DNA of 64,000 bases from Janthinobacterium sp. 61 (GCF_002846335.1 NZ_PJMQ01000001.1:4216001-4280000), one strand, 5' to 3'. Numbered from the stretch's first letter, positions 17,740 through 26,670 are shown. The notes: generated by a model not told the origin, from the sequence alone. Numbers and translations: made by a program.

Positions 17740-18785
17740 GATGTCATTCCCATCAGTTCAGTTGCAGGTAGAGAAAAAGGTGCCGGCGCGGCGGCCACAC
17801 TGGAGCCGCGCACGTGCAGTTCGGGGGCGATGCTGCGCTGCTGGCGCGGCAAGGCGGGGTCGGCGATACGGGCCAGCAGGCAGGCTGCCGTGATATGGCC
17901 CAGTTCGCGCGTATTTTGCGCCACGCTGCTCAAGGCCGGATGCACGAAGCTGGCCAGGTCGATATCGTCGAAGCCGACGACGGCCAGGTCCACGGGCACG
18001 GCGATGCCCCGCTCGGCGGCGGCGCGCAGGGCGCCAAAGGCCATCAAGTCATTGCAGCAGAACAAGGCGTCGGGGCGCTGGCCCTTGGGCAGCGCCAGCA
18101 AGTCCAGCGCGGCCGCATAGCCGCCGGCGCTCGTGAAGTCGCTATGGCGGCACAGCGCGTCGGCCAGGACCACGCCCGCGTCCGCCATGGCGCTGCGCAC
18201 GCCGTCGATGCGTTCGTTGGAAATGCTCACTTCGAGGGGACCAGCGATGCAAGCGAGGCGCCGGCGTCCCAGCCCCAGCAAATGGCGCGCGGCGAGAAAG
18301 CCGCCGGCGCGGTTATCGACGGCCACCGCATCGATGGACAGGTCGCTGGGCGCGCGGTCGAGCAGCACGGCCGGCACCTTCATCTTGCGCAGCAGTTCGC
18401 CATCGCTGTCGGCCAGCGCGGACAGAATCAGGCCGTCGCAGCGCTTGGTCAGCAACACGTTCAGGTAGTCGCGCTGCTTGACGGGGTCGTCATCGGAATT
18501 GCACAAGATCACGCTGTAGCCAGCCGCGTAGCAGCTGTCCTCGATGCCGCGCGCCACTTCCGAGAAATACGGATTCGTATTGTTGGGAATGATGAGGCCG
18601 ATGGTACCCGTGCTGCGGCTGCGCAGGGAACGCGCCAGCGCGCTGGGCACGTAATGCAATTGCTCCGCCGCCGCCAGCACGGCGCGGCGCGCCTCGTCGC
18701 TGACGGGGCGGGTATTGTTGAGGACGTGCGACACGGTGGTAAACGACACCCCCGCCGCCTGCGCCACTTGTTTGATGGTTGCCAT
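17736..18785 (-). CDS. rbsR: LacI-family ribose operon repressor
   Basis: The N-terminal helix-turn-helix (IKQVAQAAGVSFTTVSHVLNN) and the hinge (ALARSLRSRSTGTIGLI) are standard LacI family. A periplasmic-binding-protein-like sensor domain follows (NNTNPYFSEVARGIE, FCCNDLMAFGAL, VVGFDDIDLA). The length is 349 residues; about 20 extra C-terminal residues (after VRGSSVA) are not usual. It sits inside the operon between rbsC and rbsK, so it is predicted to regulate its own transcription. Its likely operator is the palindrome at 22456-22473. Confidence 0.92.
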   Translation of the reverse strand: MATIKQVAQAAGVSFTTVSHVLNNTRPVSDEARRAVLAAAEQLHYVPSALARSLRSRSTGTIGLIIPNNTNPYFSEVARGIEDSCYAAGYSVILCNSDDDPVKQRDYLNVLLTKRCDGLILSALADSDGELLRKMKVPAVLLDRAPSDLSIDAVAVDNRAGGFLAARHLLGLGRRRLACIAGPLEVSISNERIDGVRSAMADAGVVLADALCRHSDFTSAGGYAAALDLLALPKGQRPDALFCCNDLMAFGALRAAAERGIAVPVDLAVVGFDDIDLASFVHPALSSVAQNTRELGHITAACLLARIADPALPRQQRSIAPELHVRGSSVAAAPAPFSLPATELMGMTS

Positions 18786-18806
18786 GGGCCGCGCTTTCTC
18801 CTGCGA

Positions 18807-19778
18807 TTATGCGCGCTCGCCGCGGCGGCGGTAAGTGTCGAGCACCACGGCGGCGACGATCACCAGGCCCGTGACGATGCGTTTCACGGGTTCGGATACG
18901 CCCACTTGTGCCAGGCCCGCTTCCAGCACGGAAATGATCAACACGCCGATAAAGGTGCTGATGACGGAACCGCGCCCGCCCATCAGGCTGGTGCCGCCAA
19001 TCACGACGGCGGCGATCACTTGCAATTCCATGCCCACGCCGCCATTCGGGTCGGCCGCTTCCAGGCGCGAGACCTGGAACAGCGCGCCCACGCCAGCAAG
19101 AAAGCCCATCAGGGCAAACACCAGTACTTTCGACGGCTTCGTGTTGATGCCGGACAAACGCACGGCTTCTTCATTCGTGCCAATGCCGATCCAGTGGCGT
19201 CCCAGCACCGTGCGCGTGAGCACCAGGTGGCCGATGACGACGATGGCGATGGCGGCGATGAAGGCGGGCGAGAGGCCAAAGGCGATCGGCGAGCTGATGC
19301 CGTCAACGGCGCTGCCGATGTATTCCGTGCGCGAGTTCGTTACTTGATAGGCCAGGCCCCGTGCCATTTCCAGCACGCCCAGCGAGACGATGAACGAGGG
19401 GATGCGCCAGCCGACGGAAATGAGGCCCGTGGTGGCGCCGCACAGGGCGGCGACGAACATGCCCAGCAGGGCCGCGCTCCACACGGGCCAGCCCCAGTGC
19501 ACGACGGCCAGGGACAGCACGGAAGCGGCCAGCGCCATCACGGAACCGACGGACAAATCGATGCCGCCAATGATCAGCACGAAGGTCATGCCGACAGCCA
19601 TCACGACCAGGGTCGGGATATTGTTCGACAGGGTGCTCAAGGTGGCCAGGGTAAAGAAGTTTTCGCTGGCAAACGAGAACAGCACGCACATGGCAAGCAG
19701 GGCGCCGATCAGGCCCGCATAATTTTTCAGGTCGGCCAGGCTGCGCTGCAGATACGAAGGAGAGGAATGGATGGTCAT
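18807..19778 (-). CDS. rbsC: Ribose ABC transporter permease
   Basis: Inner-membrane channel subunit of the ribose importer. The 323 residues have about ten hydrophobic segments and the family motif GGIDLSVGSVMALAA in the third segment region. The conserved VIGGTSLMGGRGS near the C-terminus contacts the ATPase. The reading frame is 18 bp downstream of rbsA and 21 bp before rbsR. Confidence 0.95.
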   Translation of the reverse strand: MTIHSSPSYLQRSLADLKNYAGLIGALLAMCVLFSFASENFFTLATLSTLSNNIPTLVVMAVGMTFVLIIGGIDLSVGSVMALAASVLSLAVVHWGWPVWSAALLGMFVAALCGATTGLISVGWRIPSFIVSLGVLEMARGLAYQVTNSRTEYIGSAVDGISSPIAFGLSPAFIAAIAIVVIGHLVLTRTVLGRHWIGIGTNEEAVRLSGINTKPSKVLVFALMGFLAGVGALFQVSRLEAADPNGGVGMELQVIAAVVIGGTSLMGGRGSVISTFIGVLIISVLEAGLAQVGVSEPVKRIVTGLVIVAAVVLDTYRRRGERA

Positions 19779-19796
19779 GGGAATCTTTCCGGCGGA

Positions 19797-21350
19797 TCAG
19801 GCCGCAGCTGGAGTGGAATGAGGGGTCAAATAGCCGGAGAAAGCGGCCGACAGCAGCGCGTCCTGGCTCCAGGCGCCCCGCTCGAAGGTGTCGACAATGC
19901 TGCCCGCGCTCATGACGGCGATGCGGTCGCAGATCAGCATCAGTTCGCGCAAGTCGCTCGATACGATGACAAGGCCCTTGCCCTGGCGCGCCTGTTCAGC
20001 CAGCACCTGATAAATATCAAACTTGGCGCCGATATCAATGCCGCGCGTGGGCTCGTCGAACAGCATCACGGGGCAGTCGCGGTACAGCCAGCGGGCGATC
20101 ACCACCTTTTGCTGATTGCCGCCTGACAATTCCGCCACCGTTTGCGCACTGTTGCGCGAGCGGATGCCCAGGCGCTGAATGTAATCGTCGGCCACCGACG
20201 CTTCGGCCGCGTCGTTGAGCCAGCCTGCGCCACTGACGGTGTCGAGCGACGCGAGGGTCGTGTTGACGGCGATGGACTGGCGCAGCAACAAGCCTTGTCC
20301 CTTGCGGTCTTCCGTGATCATGGCGATGCCCGCCTTGACGGCTGCCTGCGGCGAGTGCAAGGCGGCAGGAGTTTCGCTGTCGCCCAGAAACACCTGGCCA
20401 GCGTCGGCGCGGTCGGCGCCGAAAATCAGGCGCAGCAATTCCGTGCGGCCCGAGCCGATCAGGCCGGCGATGCCGAGGATTTCGCCCGCGCGCAAGTCGA
20501 ACGAGGTCGGGTTGACGACCTTGCCGCGCGCCAGGCCCCGCACGCGCAGCAGCGGCGCGCCTATGGTGCGCCCGCTCAGGTCTACCGCATCGTCGGCCGA
20601 GCGGCCCACCATCAGGCTGACCAGGTCGGCGGCCGAATGGCCGGCGATATCGTCATCGCACACCAGTTGCCCATCGCGCAGCACGGCGATGCGGTCGGCC
20701 ACGCGCTTGAGTTCTTCCAGGCGGTGCGAAATATAGATGATGCACACGCCTTCGGCCTTCAGGCGTTCGATTTGCAGGAACAGCAATTCCACTTCGCGGT
20801 GCGTCAGCATGGCCGTCGGCTCGTCCAGCACCAGCAAGCGGCAGGAACCGATCAGATTGCGCGCGATTTCGATCATTTGCTGGTGACCGATGCCCAGCTC
20901 GCCCACGAGGGTCCACGGGTCGAGTCCGCCCAGGCCCACTTTCTCCATCTGTTCGCGCGCATCACGCTCGAGGCGCGTACGGTCGATGAAGCCGAAGCGC
21001 TGCGGCAAATTCTTGAGGTACAGGTTTTCCGCGATCGACAGCGTGGGAAGCAAATTGAGCTCCTGCATCACCATGCGGATACCCAGCGCCTCGGCGGCGC
21101 CGCGCGAGGCAGGCTGGTATGGCTTGCCGTCGAGCAGCATCGTGCCCGTGGTGGCTTGCTCCAGGCCGCAGATGATCTTCGACAGGGTACTCTTGCCCGC
21201 GCCGTTCTCGCCCGTCAGCGCCAGCACCTGGCCAGGGGCGAAGCGCAAGCCCACGCCGCCCAGCACGGGGCCGACATAGGACTTGCCGATGTTGTCCAGG
21301 GTCAATAGAGGGGTGGCGGCTGATGGCGCCGGGGGGATGTCGGTAGGCAT
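19797..21350 (-). CDS. rbsA: Ribose ABC transporter ATP-binding protein (two-domain)
   Basis: Fused double ATPase of sugar importers, 517 residues. Domain 1 has Walker A GENGAGKST, a divergent signature (LGIGHQQM) and Walker B LLVLDEPTA. Domain 2 has a degenerate Walker A (GLIGSGRTELL), a standard signature (LSGGNQQK) and Walker B VMLFDEPTRGID. This asymmetry is normal for the RbsA/MglA family. ATG at 21350. It follows rbsB after an 85-bp gap with a hairpin. Confidence 0.95.
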   Translation of the reverse strand: MPTDIPPAPSAATPLLTLDNIGKSYVGPVLGGVGLRFAPGQVLALTGENGAGKSTLSKIICGLEQATTGTMLLDGKPYQPASRGAAEALGIRMVMQELNLLPTLSIAENLYLKNLPQRFGFIDRTRLERDAREQMEKVGLGGLDPWTLVGELGIGHQQMIEIARNLIGSCRLLVLDEPTAMLTHREVELLFLQIERLKAEGVCIIYISHRLEELKRVADRIAVLRDGQLVCDDDIAGHSAADLVSLMVGRSADDAVDLSGRTIGAPLLRVRGLARGKVVNPTSFDLRAGEILGIAGLIGSGRTELLRLIFGADRADAGQVFLGDSETPAALHSPQAAVKAGIAMITEDRKGQGLLLRQSIAVNTTLASLDTVSGAGWLNDAAEASVADDYIQRLGIRSRNSAQTVAELSGGNQQKVVIARWLYRDCPVMLFDEPTRGIDIGAKFDIYQVLAEQARQGKGLVIVSSDLRELMLICDRIAVMSAGSIVDTFERGAWSQDALLSAAFSGYLTPHSTPAAA

Positions 21351-21390
21351 GGTAAAACTCCGCGGTAGGGGCGGCGGGAGCGGCGCCGCC

Positions 21391-21404
21391 TACTCGCACG
21401 AGTA
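21391..21404 (-). other. Intercistronic hairpin after rbsB
   Basis: TACTCG-CA-CGAGTA forms a tight hairpin in the 85-bp gap between rbsB and rbsA, with more GC-rich inverted sequence around it. Such elements often protect the mRNA of the abundant binding protein. Confidence 0.5.
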
Positions 21405-21435
21405 CGCGGGCACCGGCCCCGGCGGGATCAAACGA

Positions 21436-22395
21436 TCAGGACTTGGCGCCCTTGGCGACCAGTTCGACCTTGGTTTCGATGACGCCACCCAGATCGGCTT
21501 GTTTCTTCTTCTGCGCCAGGGCTTTCAGCACGGTCTCGATGCCGAACACGGCTTGCTGCGAACCGAACTGGTCGGCGGTGGCCAGCACGCGGCCATCGGC
21601 CAGCATCGGCTTGATGGCGTTGATGTTGTCATAGCCGACGACGAGGACTTTGCCCGTCTTGCCCGCCGCCTTGATGGCGGAAATGGCGCCGATGGCCATG
21701 TTGTCGTTACCGCACAGCAAGGCCTTGATGTTCGGGTTGGCATTCAGCATGGCGGCGGCCACCGTGTTGGCGGGGGCGATTTCCCACTGGCCCGACTGCA
21801 CGCTGACGACTTTCGCACCGGCCGCGTTCATGGCGTCCTGGAAGCCCAGGGTGCGCTGCTGCGCATTGTAGGTGGTGGAGACGCCTTCGATGATGCCGAC
21901 GGGATCGCCCTTCTTGATCTGCTTGGCCAGGAAGTCGCCGACGACCTTGGCGCCCTTGCGGTTGTCCGGACCGACGAACGGCACGGTGATGCCCTTCTCT
22001 TTCAGGGCGCCTTCGTCGAGCTTGTTGTCGATATTGACGACGATGATGCCCGCGTAGATGGCTTTCTTCAGCACCGGCACCAGCGCCTTCGAGTCGGCTG
22101 GGGCGATCACCAGCGCGTTGACGCGCGAGACGATCATCTGCTCGACCAGCTTGATCTGGCTCGACGTATCCGTCTCATCCTTGATGCCGTTCGACAGCAA
22201 GTCGTACTTGGCGGCATTCGCCTTCTGATGCGCCTTGGCGCCATTTTCCATGGTCAGGAAAAATTCATTGGCGAGCGACTTCATCACCAGCGCCACCTTT
22301 GGTTTGGCTGGTGTCTGCGCCATCGCCGGCACGGCGGGCAAGGCACACACCAGGACAGCGGCGGCAATCATTTTCAGGCGAATACGGGATGTCAT
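21436..22395 (-). CDS. rbsB: Ribose ABC transporter substrate-binding protein
   Basis: Periplasmic binding protein of 319 residues. A signal peptide (IAAAVLVCALPAVPAMAQTP) is followed by the type I fold (KVALVMKSLANEFFLTMENGAK, VIAPADSKALVPVL, NIDNKLDE, LCGNDNMAIGAI, VVGYDN). GGAGA lies six bases before the ATG. It is the first gene of rbsBACRKD. The assignment to ribose rests on the linked rbsK, rbsD and rbsR; the binding pocket alone would fit other pentoses. Confidence 0.93.
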   Translation of the reverse strand: MTSRIRLKMIAAAVLVCALPAVPAMAQTPAKPKVALVMKSLANEFFLTMENGAKAHQKANAAKYDLLSNGIKDETDTSSQIKLVEQMIVSRVNALVIAPADSKALVPVLKKAIYAGIIVVNIDNKLDEGALKEKGITVPFVGPDNRKGAKVVGDFLAKQIKKGDPVGIIEGVSTTYNAQQRTLGFQDAMNAAGAKVVSVQSGQWEIAPANTVAAAMLNANPNIKALLCGNDNMAIGAISAIKAAGKTGKVLVVGYDNINAIKPMLADGRVLATADQFGSQQAVFGIETVLKALAQKKKQADLGGVIETKVELVAKGAKS

Positions 22396-22455
22396 GAGCG
22401 TCTCCAGAGTTGTTGGTCAAGCACGTGTAAATCATGCTTTTATGGAATTTCATTG

Positions 22456-22473
22456 CGCGCAAACGTTTGCGCG
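22456..22473 (-). promoter_or_regulatory. RbsR operator candidate
   Basis: CGCGCAAACGTTTGCGCG is a perfect 18-bp palindrome, centred on the AACGTT core typical of LacI-family sites and close to the E. coli RbsR operator core. It lies 61 bp before the rbsB start. Confidence 0.8.
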
Positions 22474-22561
22474 AAGCGAATAGTGCCTCAATGCCCCATA
22501 TCAGTGCAAGCAAAACTGTATGTGCGGTGCAGCAAAAAGGGCGCGCCCAGAGGGACAGGAA

Positions 22562-22582
22562 CAGGCTGATGCGATCAGCCTG
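22562..22582 (-). terminator. Hairpin after the DMT exporter gene
   Basis: CAGGCTGAT-GCG-ATCAGCCTG forms a 9-bp stem 21 bp after the stop. The nearest U-tract is about 25 bp further on, after a GC palindrome near 22540, so this is a weak terminator call. Confidence 0.45.
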
Positions 22583-22603
22583 CCGAGGGGAAATGCGCGT
22601 CAG

Positions 22604-23485
22604 TCAGGATTTTGTTGCGGGGCGGGCACTGGCCCATTGCACGGCCAGCACGCTGGCCAGCACCAGCAGCAAGCCCAGCATCGACCAGCCCGTCATGGCC
22701 TGGCCCAGCAAGGCCCAGCCCAGCACGACGGCCATCAGGGGACTAAGCAGTCCCAGCGAGGACACGGCCACGGGCGACAGGCGGGCGATGCCGCGGAACC
22801 ACAAGGCGTACGCCAGCAGGGCGCCGGCCAGGCACAGGTAGGCGTAGGCCAGCACTTGCTGCAGGGACAGCGGCGGCAAGGGTGCATCGGCCAGCCAGGC
22901 GACGGGCGCCAGCATCAGGCCGCCGAGCAGCAATTGCCAGCCCGTCAGCGCCAGCACGGGCAAGTCCGGCTTCCAGCGCCGCGTCAGATAGGTGCCGGCC
23001 GCCATGCAGGCCGTGCCGCCCAGCGCGGCGGCGATGCCGATGGGTTCCCACACCGTGCGCGGCGACAATAATAAGACGCCCATGCCGGCCACGCCCAGCA
23101 CGCTGGCCCCCAGCGCCAGGCGGGCCGGGCGGCGCCCTTCCACGCCCCAGGCCAGGCCCATCACCAGCAGAGGCTGGATGGCGCCCACCACGGCCGCCAG
23201 GCCGCCAGGCAAGCGGTAGGCGGCCACGAACAGCAGCGCCTGGAACACGCCGATATTGAGCGCGGAAAGAATCAGCACGCGGCCCCAGTCGCGCCGCGCT
23301 GGCAGGCGCCGCATCAGGAGCAGCAACAGCAAGCCGGCCGGCAGCACGCGGATCAGGGCCGCGGTGAAGGGACGATCGGGCGGTAGCAGTTCGGACGTGA
23401 CGATATACGTGGAACCCCAGATCAGGGGCGCCAGCGCCGTGAGCACGATATCGCCCCAGGCGGGACGGGCAGGAGAGGCGGACAT
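22604..23485 (-). CDS. EamA/DMT-family exporter
   Basis: An inner-membrane protein of 293 residues with ten predicted helices in two EamA repeats. The start MSASPARPAWGDIVLTALAPLIWGSTYIV aligns with the family N-terminus of PecM-like exporters (IWGSTY, then LLPPDRPF). The substrate is unknown; relatives export amino-acid-like or pigment molecules. No classical ribosome binding site precedes the ATG. Instead an operator-like palindrome ends five bases upstream. No regulator gene is adjacent, so the MarR-type repressor suggested by the operators must lie elsewhere. Confidence 0.85.
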   Translation of the reverse strand: MSASPARPAWGDIVLTALAPLIWGSTYIVTSELLPPDRPFTAALIRVLPAGLLLLLLMRRLPARRDWGRVLILSALNIGVFQALLFVAAYRLPGGLAAVVGAIQPLLVMGLAWGVEGRRPARLALGASVLGVAGMGVLLLSPRTVWEPIGIAAALGGTACMAAGTYLTRRWKPDLPVLALTGWQLLLGGLMLAPVAWLADAPLPPLSLQQVLAYAYLCLAGALLAYALWFRGIARLSPVAVSSLGLLSPLMAVVLGWALLGQAMTGWSMLGLLLVLASVLAVQWASARPATKS

Positions 23486-23489
23486 ATAC

Positions 23490-23507
23490 TATCTCGACGT
23501 TAAGATA
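23490..23507 (-). promoter_or_regulatory. Operator-like palindrome 1 at the exporter start
   Basis: TATCTCGACGTTAAGATA is an imperfect palindrome (TATCT and ACGT core conserved in both arms). It occupies the position where the ribosome binding site should be. Confidence 0.6.
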
Positions 23508-23513
23508 AAATCG

Positions 23514-23542
23514 AGTGTGATCGCAAACTATCTTGATGTCAA
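23514..23542 (-). promoter_or_regulatory. Candidate promoter of the exporter gene
   Basis: On the minus strand a perfect TTGACA (23537-23542) and CACACT (23514-23519, weak) are 17 bp apart. The -35 lies inside palindrome 2, and the predicted start of transcription falls just before palindrome 1. Confidence 0.5.
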
Positions 23543-23546
23543 GACA
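23529..23546 (-). promoter_or_regulatory. Operator-like palindrome 2 at the exporter promoter
   Basis: TATCTTGATGTCAAGACA shares its arms with palindrome 1 and lies 39 bp from it centre to centre. A bound repressor would cover the -35. Confidence 0.6.
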
Positions 23547-23578
23547 AATGCCTCGCTGTGTCGCAGCGCGGTTTCCAT

Positions 23579-23604
23579 GAAAAAAGCCCGGCATGGCCGG
23601 GCTT
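23579..23604 (-). terminator. Terminator of the zinc-ribbon operon
   Basis: A 9-bp GC-rich stem (23584-23592 with 23596-23604) with an ATG loop is followed on the minus strand by a T-run (23579-23585 region). A second GC stem (23617-23624 with 23632-23639) lies between it and the stop codon. Confidence 0.8.
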
Positions 23605-23648
23605 CGCGGACTGCGTCAGGCGGCACGCTGCGCCGCCTGGCCTGATGC

Positions 23649-24743
23649 TTAATCGCGTACGCGCTGCAGCACCGCGACCGGCATGCCGCCGATGCTGAGC
23701 GTAGCCGTGTTGTTGCTATTACTCAGGCTGATTTGCATGGCCATGCCGCCTGCACCTTCCGGCGCGAACGTCACGACATTGCCTTCGGTGGCAAAGGTGC
23801 CCTTGCTTACCTTGTCGTTCTCGATGACGCTGTCACGCGTAAATTCCAGCACACCGCCCATTGGTGCCTTCCACTTGCCCTCCAGCGGATGACCGCCAAA
23901 ACTGAACAGGCCTTTCAGCTTGTCCAGCATGCCCGCTCCTTGCGCGCCGGACGCCTGGCGCATGGCGCCGGCCATGGCCATGGCGGCCTGCTGCAGTTGC
24001 GCGCGGTCGGTGACTTGCCATTGCTTGTCGACCAGCGCCAGCGGCAATTCCACTTCCAGGTCGCCGTGCGGCAAGCGTTGCAGGATCAGTGCGCGGTCCG
24101 GCGATTGGGCGAGCCACGTCGCCTCATCGGTCAAGGCCAGCTTGGCAGTGGCCATTGCTACCTGCTGACCGCCCATCTCGCGCACCTGCTCGTAGCCGCT
24201 GACCTTGGCCACTTTCACCCCCTTGGCCACGCACAGCTTGTCGCCGCGCAAGGCCGCCTTGCCGGGGGCGGCCAGCGCGTAGACAAATTGCGGTTGCGCA
24301 AGCCAGCCACCGCTGCTTTGCTCGACGGGAGCGGCGTACAGCCCGCTACGCACAAGGATATCGAGCCATTGCCGAGTGGAACTGTCGTACGAGGCCACGC
24401 GGATTTCTTCCTTCTGGTACGGCAAGTTGGTCAAGCAGAGCAACTTGTCGCGCGCCGCCTCGTCGGCCGTCAGGTGGGCATCGACGGCGCGGCTGAAACT
24501 GCTGGCCGAGGCCGCTTCGGGCGCCAGCAACCACGCCAGGGCGCCACCGGCCACGATGACTACCGCCAGCACGCCGCCGGCAAGGATGAGGTGGCGCCGT
24601 TGCATGCCGGCCCGAACCGGTACGGCAGCCGATGCAGGAGCAGGTGTGGGCGACGACGCGACGTTGACGGCCTTGCCGCATTCATCGCAAAAACGCGCGT
24701 CGGGCGTAAGGGCGGTGCCGCACTGTTTACAAAATTGCGCCAT
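23649..24743 (-). CDS. Zinc-ribbon membrane-anchored protein (operon gene 4)
   Basis: 364 residues of unknown function. An N-terminal zinc ribbon has Cys5, Cys8, Cys19 and Cys22 (FCKQCG, FCDECGK). A Pro/Ala linker and one membrane helix (about 52-72) follow, then a roughly 290-residue region likely to be periplasmic. That region ends in a beta-rich lipocalin-like stretch (LEGKWKAPMGGVLEF, GTFATEGNVVTFAPEG). The layout, a ribbon in the cytoplasm and an extracytoplasmic domain, recalls TcaA-like proteins but I see no homology to them. It lies 8 bp after gene 3, so the two are probably coupled. Confidence 0.8.
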   Translation of the reverse strand: MAQFCKQCGTALTPDARFCDECGKAVNVASSPTPAPASAAVPVRAGMQRRHLILAGGVLAVVIVAGGALAWLLAPEAASASSFSRAVDAHLTADEAARDKLLCLTNLPYQKEEIRVASYDSSTRQWLDILVRSGLYAAPVEQSSGGWLAQPQFVYALAAPGKAALRGDKLCVAKGVKVAKVSGYEQVREMGGQQVAMATAKLALTDEATWLAQSPDRALILQRLPHGDLEVELPLALVDKQWQVTDRAQLQQAAMAMAGAMRQASGAQGAGMLDKLKGLFSFGGHPLEGKWKAPMGGVLEFTRDSVIENDKVSKGTFATEGNVVTFAPEGAGGMAMQISLSNSNNTATLSIGGMPVAVLQRVRD

Positions 24744-24751
24744 GGTCTGCC

Positions 24752-25882
24752 TTACTTGAGTTTATGCGCGCATTCGCCGCAGAACACGTCATCGGACGCG
24801 ACCGGTGCCTTGCAGTTCGGGCATTGCAGGCTGTCAGCCGGCGCAGCAGCTGGCGCTGCCGGGGCGGCTTGAGCGGCTGGGGCCGTCGCCTGCTCGGCCA
24901 GGGCGCGCGCACGTTCACGCGCTTCCTCGGCCTTTTTCTTGACCACGGCCAGGCCGTCGTTCAGGCTCGCTTCCGAGGCGCTGAAATCGACATTGCGCGT
25001 GGCGTTCAGGTAAATGATGCACACGCCCTTGGTGAAGATCAGGCCAGGCACAACGGCTGCAGCCGCCATCAGCAAGCCGCCGCCGAGGCCGGCAGCGATG
25101 ATATAGCCGGAACCGCTGCCGCCACCCAGGCCCGAGGCCAGCGCGTACATATTCATCTGGCCGCCCAGGCCCAGGATGCCGGCCGACATACCCGTGGTCA
25201 GCGATACGCCCGTGCCCAGCACGCCAAAGATCAGCAGCGCGGTAAACGACGTGATCAGGAACAGCAGCACTTCCAGCAGGATCACCGACACCAGCTTGGT
25301 GCGCACGATCAGGTTCAGGCGGGCAATGATCTGGAATACGCTGGCGCCCGACCAGGCGGCAGGGCCGGCTAGCGGCAGCATCACGTAGAACAGCGCAAAC
25401 ACCAGCACGCCCAGCACGATGGCCGACAGGGGGAAGACCAGCGCGTACAGCACGGGGCCCAGCACGGGGATTTTGCAGACGAACAAGATGATGGCGATGG
25501 CGATCATGGCCGCCAGCACGATCAGGAATTCCAGGAAGACGACTGCGATCAGGCGGTGGCTCGTGTACAGCGAGACGAGCACTGCATCAACCAGGCTCAA
25601 GCCGGGCTGGCCCTGCGCATCGCGCATCAGCAGGATGCCTACGGCGTTGGAACCGTAAAACATCACCAGGAAAGCCATCAAGCCGCCCAGGAAGGCCAGC
25701 ACGACACTGCTCATGCTGCCGGCGAGCATCGTCAGCACGCCACCGACGAGCACGGCGCCGATGAAGGTCAGGGCCAGCAGGGCAATCGCGCGGAAATTCT
25801 TGATGGCGTCGGTCGCTTCGATCAGCGATCCCACGGCGGAGGAAAAGGGAAACGGTTTATGTGCTTCTGTGGAAATGGTCAT
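24752..25882 (-). CDS. Polytopic membrane protein with C-terminal zinc ribbon (operon gene 3)
   Basis: 376 residues with about six membrane segments between residues 30 and 290, one Gly-rich stretch (LASGLGGGSGSGY) and a cytoplasmic helical, Ala-rich tail. The C-terminus is a zinc ribbon with Cys354, Cys357, Cys368 and Cys371 (LQCPNC, FCGECAHKLK). No enzyme or transporter motif is recognisable. The ribbon closely resembles those of genes 1 and 4, suggesting a shared partner or mutual interaction. ATG at 25882. Confidence 0.8.
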   Translation of the reverse strand: MTISTEAHKPFPFSSAVGSLIEATDAIKNFRAIALLALTFIGAVLVGGVLTMLAGSMSSVVLAFLGGLMAFLVMFYGSNAVGILLMRDAQGQPGLSLVDAVLVSLYTSHRLIAVVFLEFLIVLAAMIAIAIILFVCKIPVLGPVLYALVFPLSAIVLGVLVFALFYVMLPLAGPAAWSGASVFQIIARLNLIVRTKLVSVILLEVLLFLITSFTALLIFGVLGTGVSLTTGMSAGILGLGGQMNMYALASGLGGGSGSGYIIAAGLGGGLLMAAAAVVPGLIFTKGVCIIYLNATRNVDFSASEASLNDGLAVVKKKAEEARERARALAEQATAPAAQAAPAAPAAAPADSLQCPNCKAPVASDDVFCGECAHKLK

Positions 25883-25947
25883 GTCTAGCCTGGAAGGGGG
25901 AAATCGGGATGGGACGGCCTGCCTGGCCGCCCCGTGGTATTGCAGTG

Positions 25948-26670
25948 TTAGTAGGCAAGCGCCAGCTGCAGCTCGCCCGCAGGCGCCTGGCGCTGGACGA
26001 TCTGCAGTTTGACGTCCTGGCCACCGACACGCTTGCTATTCAGGTACAAGGCGGTACGCACGGGATAAATGCCCTGCGGCACGCCTTCGGGCATGGGAAT
26101 CGAGAAGCCGCCCTTGTAGGCGCCGCTGCCGTTGTTGCTGCTGACTACTTTGCGCACAGTTTTGATCAGGTCGCCATTTGGCTTGTACAGGCTCAATTCT
26201 TCTTCCACCAGCGGGTTCGGATCGCGCGTGCCGGCTGCCACTTCGATATACGAATTGGTCTGCGCCTTCTGGCCCGGACGCACGGAGGACGGCGTAAAGC
26301 CCGTCTCATACTTCACCAGCGTCGACTGCTCGGGCAGCTTGCCCTTGTTGGCCACCTTGTAGTCGGCCTGCACTTGCTGCGCCGTCTTGACTTGCTGGCT
26401 TTGATAATTCAAGGCCACGCAGGCGAGTGCGCCCAGGCTGGCGCCCAGCGCAGCGCCGCGCACGGTATTGGTGCCACCGCCCAGCAAGCCGCCCACGACG
26501 GCGCCGATGCCGGCCAGCATGGCCGTATTGCATTCACCGCTGGCCGCTTCCGTGCCTGCGGTGGTGGTGCCGGTGGCGCCCGGGCCACCCGGCGTGGCGC
26601 AACCGGCCAGCATCGAGGATACGACCAGCAGCGCCACCATGGGCTTGGCAATTTGTTTCAAGTTTTTCAC
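25948..26670 (-). CDS. Glycine-zipper lipoprotein (operon gene 2)
   Basis: A 240-residue lipoprotein. The start is the GTG at 26670, preceded by GGAG at six bases; the longer frame would begin with a TTG lacking a binding site. The lipobox LAGC gives Cys24, followed by Ala, which predicts outer-membrane sorting. A Gly-zipper segment (AGIGAVVGGLLGGG, ALGASLGALA; about 50-85) follows. The C-terminal domain (about 100-240) looks beta-sandwich-like (SLYKPNGDLIKTV, GIYPVRTALYLN). The function is unknown. It lies between the two transmembrane ribbon proteins of the operon. Confidence 0.82.
   Translation of the reverse strand: MKNLKQIAKPMVALLVVSSMLAGCATPGGPGATGTTTAGTEAASGECNTAMLAGIGAVVGGLLGGGTNTVRGAALGASLGALACVALNYQSQQVKTAQQVQADYKVANKGKLPEQSTLVKYETGFTPSSVRPGQKAQTNSYIEVAAGTRDPNPLVEEELSLYKPNGDLIKTVRKVVSSNNGSGAYKGGFSIPMPEGVPQGIYPVRTALYLNSKRVGGQDVKLQIVQRQAPAGELQLALAY

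Noticed and set aside
17814..20126. A 770-codon plus-strand frame across rbsR, rbsC and rbsA
   Set aside because: It spans three well-supported genes on the other strand and shows low-complexity His/Gly/Gln-rich sequence, so it is a shadow frame.
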